The notes beneath the pieces are model-generated. The model worked only from the letters and a program-made list of their open reading frames with translations, was not told the DNA's origin and did no database searches. A DNA stretch of 64,000 nucleotides from Candidatus Eisenbacteria bacterium. GTDB taxonomy: Bacteria > Desulfobacterota > Binatia > DP-6. The stretch covers positions 124,001-188,000 of the forward strand of contig DATJZY010000042.1 in assembly GCA_035577985.1 (NCBI GenBank), given 5' to 3'. Both the position numbers and the translations under genes were made by a program. This document shows, piece by piece, positions 60,336 through 64,000 of the stretch (position 1 is the stretch's first letter; every line of letters starts with the position of its first letter).

Positions 60336-61309
60336 CCGACGATCGTGCCGCGCTGCGCGAGATGCTGCGCATCCGACGCTTCGAGGAGAAGGCCGCGGAG
60401 CTCTACACGCAGGGCAAGATCCGCGGCTTCCTGCACCTGTGCATCGGCGAGGAGGCCGTCTCGGTCGGCACCCTCGCCGCGCTGTCGGCCAGCGACAACG
60501 TGGTGTCGACCTATCGCGAGCACGGCCACGCCCTCGCACGCGGCGTCCCCATGGCCGCGCTGATGGCGGAGCTCTTCGGCAAGGTGACCGGGTGCTGCCG
60601 CGGGCGCGGCGGCTCGATGCATTTCTTCGACGTCGGGCGCCGCTTCTACGGCGGGAACGCGATCGTGGGCGGGGGCCTCCCGCTCGCCGTCGGCCTCGCC
60701 CTCGCCGACCAGATGCAGCAACGCGCCGCCATCACGCTGTGCCTGTTCGGTGACGGCGCCGTCGCCGAGGGCGAGTTCCACGAAGCGATGAACCTCGCCG
60801 CGCTCTGGCGGCTCCCCGTCCTGTTCTTGTGCGAGAACAACCTCTATGCGATGGGCACCCACGTCGCGCGGCACCAGGCGCAGCCCGACATCGCGCGCAA
60901 GGCCGACGGCTACGGTGTCCCCGCCGAGGCGGTGAACGGGATGGACCTGCACGCCGTGGAGACGGCGGTCGCGGCGCACGGAGCCGCGATCCGGAACGGC
61001 GGTGGACCGCGCTTGATCGAGGCACGAACCTATCGCTTTCGCGCCCACTCGATGTACGACCCCGAGCTCTACCGCACCAAGGCCGAGGTCGAGCAGTGGA
61101 AGCTGCGCGACCCCCTCCCGGCGTTCGCGGCGACGTTGCGGAGCGCAGGGCGGCTCGACGACGCCGGTTTCGCGGCGCTCGAGACCGAGGTCGCGGCCGA
61201 GATCGCCGCCGCGGTCGCCGCGGCCGAGGCGGCGGCGTGGGAGCCGCTCGACGGCCTGGTGCGCGACGTCTACACCGCCGACGCGCCGGAGACGACGTCG
61301 TGCGCATGA
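60332..61309 (+). CDS. pdhA: 2-oxo-acid dehydrogenase E1 component, alpha subunit
   Basis: 325 residues from GTG 60332 in a GTGA overlap with the synthetase. The thiamine-diphosphate motif is [20 protein letters not shown] ending in CENN; also [11 protein letters not shown] and [19 protein letters not shown], with the phosphorylation-loop region. Size and sequence fit pyruvate or acetoin dehydrogenase E1 alpha. With the beta subunit next it decarboxylates a 2-oxo acid and reductively acylates E2. Substrate (pyruvate, acetoin or branched chain) cannot be fixed from sequence alone. Confidence 0.93.
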   Translation: MTDDRAALREMLRIRRFEEKAAELYTQGKIRGFLHLCIGEEAVSVGTLAALSASDNVVSTYREHGHALARGVPMAALMAELFGKVTGCCRGRGGSMHFFDVGRRFYGGNAIVGGGLPLAVGLALADQMQQRAAITLCLFGDGAVAEGEFHEAMNLAALWRLPVLFLCENNLYAMGTHVARHQAQPDIARKADGYGVPAEAVNGMDLHAVETAVAAHGAAIRNGGGPRLIEARTYRFRAHSMYDPELYRTKAEVEQWKLRDPLPAFAATLRSAGRLDDAGFAALETEVAAEIAAAVAAAEAAAWEPLDGLVRDVYTADAPETTSCA

Positions 61310-62280
61310 CCTATCGCGAGGCCGTTCGCTCGGCGCTGCGCGAGATCCTGCGGACCGACGCGCGCGCATTCCTCATGGGCGAGGACGTGGGCGCGTACGG
61401 AGGCTCGTTCGCGTGCAGCAAGGGGCTACTGGAGGAGTTCGGCCCCGAGCGCGTGCGCGACACCCCGCTCGCGGAGTCCACCTTCCTCGGCGCCGGCATC
61501 GGAGCCGCCATGGGCGGCATGCGACCGATCGTCGAGATCATGACGGTCAACTTCAGCCTGCTCGCGCTCGACCAGATCGTGAACAACGCCGCCACGCTCC
61601 GGCACATGTCGGGCGGCCAGATCTCGGTCCCGCTCGTCGTCCGCATGGCGACGGGGGGCGGCCGCCAGCTCGCCGCGCAGCACTCGCACAGCCTCGAGGG
61701 ATGGTACGCCCACGTGCCCGGCATCCGCGTCGCCGTGCCGGCGACGCCGGCCGACGCGCGCGGTATGCTGCTCGCCGCCATGCGCGAGCCGGACCCCGTG
61801 TTCCTGTTCGAGCCCGCGGTGCTCTACCCCGTCGAGGACGAGGTCGACGAGGCGGCCGGTCCCGCCGATCTGCGCCACGCGCTCGTCCGCCGAGCCGGAC
61901 GCGACCTCACGCTCGTCGCCTTCGGCGCCGCGCTGCCGAAGGCGCTGGCCGCCGCCGATGCGCTCGCGCGTGAGGACGTCTCGGCCGAGGTCGTCGACGT
62001 GCGCGTGCTGCGCCCGCTCGACCTGCCGACGATCGCCGCGTCGGTCGCGCGCACCCGCCGCGCCATCGTGGTCGACGAGGCCTGGCGGACCGGCGGCTTC
62101 GCCGCCGAGATCGCGGCCTCGCTCGCCGAGCAGGTCTTCTACGACCTCGACGCGCCGATCGGCCGGATCTGCGGTGCCGAGGTACCGTTGCCCTATCCGA
62201 AGCACCTCGAGGATGCGGCACTGCCTCAGGCCGCGACCATCGCCGCCGCCGCGCGCGCGCTCATGGGGCGGCATGGCTGA
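61306..62280 (+). CDS. pdhB: 2-oxo-acid dehydrogenase E1 component, beta subunit
   Basis: 324 residues from ATG 61306, ATGA overlap with E1 alpha. Transketolase-type domain: [74 protein letters not shown] and the C-terminal [17 protein letters not shown] and [11 protein letters not shown]. All beta-subunit landmarks are present. It overlaps the E2 gene by 8 bp, showing the complex is produced from one message. Confidence 0.93.
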   Translation: MTYREAVRSALREILRTDARAFLMGEDVGAYGGSFACSKGLLEEFGPERVRDTPLAESTFLGAGIGAAMGGMRPIVEIMTVNFSLLALDQIVNNAATLRHMSGGQISVPLVVRMATGGGRQLAAQHSHSLEGWYAHVPGIRVAVPATPADARGMLLAAMREPDPVFLFEPAVLYPVEDEVDEAAGPADLRHALVRRAGRDLTLVAFGAALPKALAAADALAREDVSAEVVDVRVLRPLDLPTIAASVARTRRAIVVDEAWRTGGFAAEIAASLAEQVFYDLDAPIGRICGAEVPLPYPKHLEDAALPQAATIAAAARALMGRHG

Positions 62281-63421
62281 CCTCGTGATGCCGATCCTCG
62301 GCGCCGACATGGAAGCCGGCGTGCTCGTCGCGTGGCGCTGCCGGCCCGGCGATCGGGTGACGCGCGGCGACGTCGTGGCCGAGGTCGAAACCGAGAAGGG
62401 CTTGATCGAGATCGAGGCGTACGAGAGCGGCGTCGTGGAGCGGCACCTCGTCGCTCCCGGAACCAAGGTGCCCGTCGGGACGCCGCTCGCGACGATTCGC
62501 GGCGACGCGGCCCCCGTGTCCGACGGCGCCCCGGCGGCCCTGCCGCCACCCGTCCCCGCACCGCCGCCGGTCCCCGCACCGCCGCCGGTCGTACTTGCGG
62601 TGGGCAGCCCGGCGCCCGCGACGCGCGCGCGCGTCTCGCCGGCCGCACGGCGGCGAGCCGCCGACCTCGGCGTGCGCATCGAGGACGTCGCGGGCAGCGG
62701 ACCCGACGCCGCGATCACCGTCGCCGACGTCGAGCATGCCGCCGCCGGGTCGGCCCCGGCCGGCGGCATGCGGCGGGCGATCGCCGCCGCCATGAGCCGG
62801 TCGAAGCGCGAGATTCCCCACTTCTACCTCGCGACCACGGTCGACCTCCGCGCCGCGACCAGCTGGCTGGCGCGAACGAACGGGAGCCGGCCGGTGGGCG
62901 AGCGCCTCCTGCTCGGCCTGCTCTTCGTGAAGGCCGTCGCGCTCGCGCTCCACGACGCGCCCGAGCTGAACGCGGTCTGGCAGGACGGGGGGCCGGTCGC
63001 GCGCGAGGCGGTGCACGTCGGGGTCGCGATCACGCTTCGCGGTGGTGGCCTCGTCGCCCCGGCGCTCCTCGATACCGACCGCCGATCCCTGACCGAGCTC
63101 ATGGCCGGCTTCCGGGATCTCGTGAGCCGCGCCCGCGCCGGGCGCCTGCGGGGTTCGGAGCTCGGCAGCCCCACGATCACGGTCACGAGCCTCGGCGACA
63201 ACGGCGTCGAGACCGTCTTCCCCGTGATCTACCCGCCGCAGGTCGCCATCGTGGGCTTCGGCACGGTCGTGCAGCGCCCGTGGTGCGACGGTGGCGCGGT
63301 GGTGGCCGCACCGGTCGTCACCGCGACGCTCGCCGCCGACCATCGCGTGACCGACGGGCATCACGCCGCCGCCTTCCTCGCCGGCGTCGCGCGGCGGCTC
63401 GCTGCCCCGGAGGCGCTATGA
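62273..63421 (+). CDS. pdhC: 2-oxo-acid dehydrogenase E2 acyltransferase
   Basis: 382 residues from ATG 62273. One lipoyl domain (1-~80) with Lys42 in [15 protein letters not shown]; a Pro/Ala linker ([16 protein letters not shown]) encoded by an 18-bp tandem repeat; a peripheral subunit-binding domain ([20 protein letters not shown]); and a catalytic domain ending [16 protein letters not shown] with catalytic His357/Asp361. Slightly short for E2 but complete. No E3 (dihydrolipoamide dehydrogenase) is visible before the window ends. It overlaps the next gene by 4 bp. Confidence 0.93.
   Translation: MADLVMPILGADMEAGVLVAWRCRPGDRVTRGDVVAEVETEKGLIEIEAYESGVVERHLVAPGTKVPVGTPLATIRGDAAPVSDGAPAALPPPVPAPPPVPAPPPVVLAVGSPAPATRARVSPAARRRAADLGVRIEDVAGSGPDAAITVADVEHAAAGSAPAGGMRRAIAAAMSRSKREIPHFYLATTVDLRAATSWLARTNGSRPVGERLLLGLLFVKAVALALHDAPELNAVWQDGGPVAREAVHVGVAITLRGGGLVAPALLDTDRRSLTELMAGFRDLVSRARAGRLRGSELGSPTITVTSLGDNGVETVFPVIYPPQVAIVGFGTVVQRPWCDGGAVVAAPVVTATLAADHRVTDGHHAAAFLAGVARRLAAPEAL
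62552..62587 (+). repeat. 18-bp tandem repeat in the E2 linker
   Basis: Two perfect copies of GTCCCCGCACCGCCGCCG in a row inside the E2 gene, encoding VPAPPP units of the flexible linker. A typical site of length change by replication slippage. Confidence 0.85.
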
Positions 63422-64000
63422 CGCCCGACGACGTCCGCCGGCGCATCCTCGCCGCGCTCGTGCGCGTCGCCCCCGAGGTCGATCCCGAGACGGTCCGCCC
63501 GGAGGCCGTGCTGCGGGACGAGTACGACCTCGACTCGATGGACTTCCTCAACTTCGTGATCGGCCTGCACGAGGGCTTCGGCATCGACATCCCCGAGAGC
63601 GACTACCCCGCGCTCGCCACGCTCGCCGGCTGCGAGGGCTACGTTCGCGCCCACACGGCACCGCCGCCGGCCTCGCGTGGGTCGCGCCCGGCGCACCGCT
63701 TCGAGGCCACGCTCCAGTGGACGCCGCAGGACGGGAGCGCGATGCTCGCTCACGTCGTCTCCTTCACCGGCCGGCCGGACCTCGCGATGTCGGCGCCGCC
63801 GCAGTTTCACGGTGACGGGACGCGTCTCTCGCCCGAAGAGCTCTTCGTCGCCTCGCTCGCGTCGTGCCAGCTCCTCACCTACCTCGCGCTCGCGAAGCGC
63901 GCCGGCGTCGCGGTCGCGCGCTACGAGGATCACGCGGTGGCGACGCTCGCCGCGGTCGATCGGGGCATGCGCATCACCGAGGTCGTGCTGCGGCCGCGGA
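63418..64000 (+). CDS. Acyl carrier protein - OsmC fusion (partial at window end)
   Basis: Starts at ATG 63418 in a 4-bp ATGA overlap with the E2 gene and is still open at the window end (194 codons visible). Residues 1-~75 are a carrier domain: YDLDSMDFLNFVIGLHEGFG with Ser40 the expected phosphopantetheine site, then IDIPESDYPALATLAG. After a Pro/Ala/Ser linker (~80-92), residues ~93 on match OsmC/Ohr: RLSPEELFVASLASCQLLTY with the first redox Cys at 150, followed by AKRAGVAVARYEDHAVATL. The second Cys would lie beyond the edge. A carrier protein fused to a peroxidase-like fold, in an acyl-CoA-making operon, suggests handling of a carrier-bound acyl or thiol intermediate. Confidence 0.82.
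   Translation, partial: MTPDDVRRRILAALVRVAPEVDPETVRPEAVLRDEYDLDSMDFLNFVIGLHEGFGIDIPESDYPALATLAGCEGYVRAHTAPPPASRGSRPAHRFEATLQWTPQDGSAMLAHVVSFTGRPDLAMSAPPQFHGDGTRLSPEELFVASLASCQLLTYLALAKRAGVAVARYEDHAVATLAAVDRGMRITEVVLRPR

Overview
The window is a very GC-rich bacterial chromosome segment. Genes are tightly packed, no gap without a gene exceeds about 250 bp, GTG starts are frequent, and many neighbours overlap by 4 to 20 bp. The lineage looks deltaproteobacterial in the broad sense. Secreted proteins carry Thr/Ser-rich linkers, CGDG-type Cys-rich motifs and a C-terminal domain that I associate from memory with uncultured deltaproteobacterial-like groups such as Candidatus Binatota. That placement is inference and needs a marker tree. 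I see no insertion sequence, prophage or CRISPR array.

Layout. 1-5 kb: the 3' part of a regulator with an internal LuxR-type helix-turn-helix and a C-terminal nucleotide cyclase, a Lys-tailed hypothetical protein, isocitrate dehydrogenase, and the permease of a polysaccharide ABC exporter (Wzm type). 5-25 kb: a surface-polysaccharide region, mostly on the minus strand. It holds multi-domain glycosyltransferases (GT2-GT4-beta-sandwich; GT4-helical module; GT4-GT2), two methyltransferase proteins, a hexapeptide acyltransferase, the ABC ATPase (Wzt type, with an extra inserted domain) and two secreted repeat proteins, plus one plus-strand membrane glycosyltransferase. 24.8-33.6 kb: a plus-strand operon of three GT2 enzymes, a PhyH-type dioxygenase and three alkaline-phosphatase-superfamily proteins annotated by family as sulfatases but with Thr where the formylglycine Cys/Ser should be. 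33.6-41.8 kb: a minus-strand housekeeping operon (valS, nadC, a stand-alone pirin C-terminal domain, birA, coaX, an EF-G-like GTPase, a hypothetical protein).

41.8-55.6 kb: mixed genes, including a DUF423 protein, a fumarylacetoacetase-family hydrolase, a vestigial VOC gene, a metallophosphoesterase, a membrane glycosyltransferase-like protein, tRNA-Leu(CAG), secreted proteins (one interrupted by an in-frame stop), a K+ channel, a true Cys-type arylsulfatase, a diiron protein, a flavin/F420 split-barrel protein and cytochrome c. 55.7-58.4 kb: a divergent GroEL paralogue coupled to a coiled-coil protein, and a CarS-like CDP-lipid synthase. 58.5 kb to the end: a plus-strand operon of an AMP-forming acyl-CoA synthetase, the E1 alpha, E1 beta and E2 subunits of a 2-oxo-acid dehydrogenase, and an acyl-carrier-protein/OsmC fusion cut by the window edge.

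How the genes may work together. The 4-25 kb genes can build, methylate, acylate and export a glycan by the Wzm/Wzt route. Recurring beta-sandwich and helical modules in several of these proteins suggest they assemble together or recognise the same polymer. The 25-33 kb operon is a plausible periplasmic decoration system for that or another glycan. The terminal operon would make acyl-CoA both from free acid and by oxidative decarboxylation, with a fused carrier-protein/OsmC partner of unknown role.
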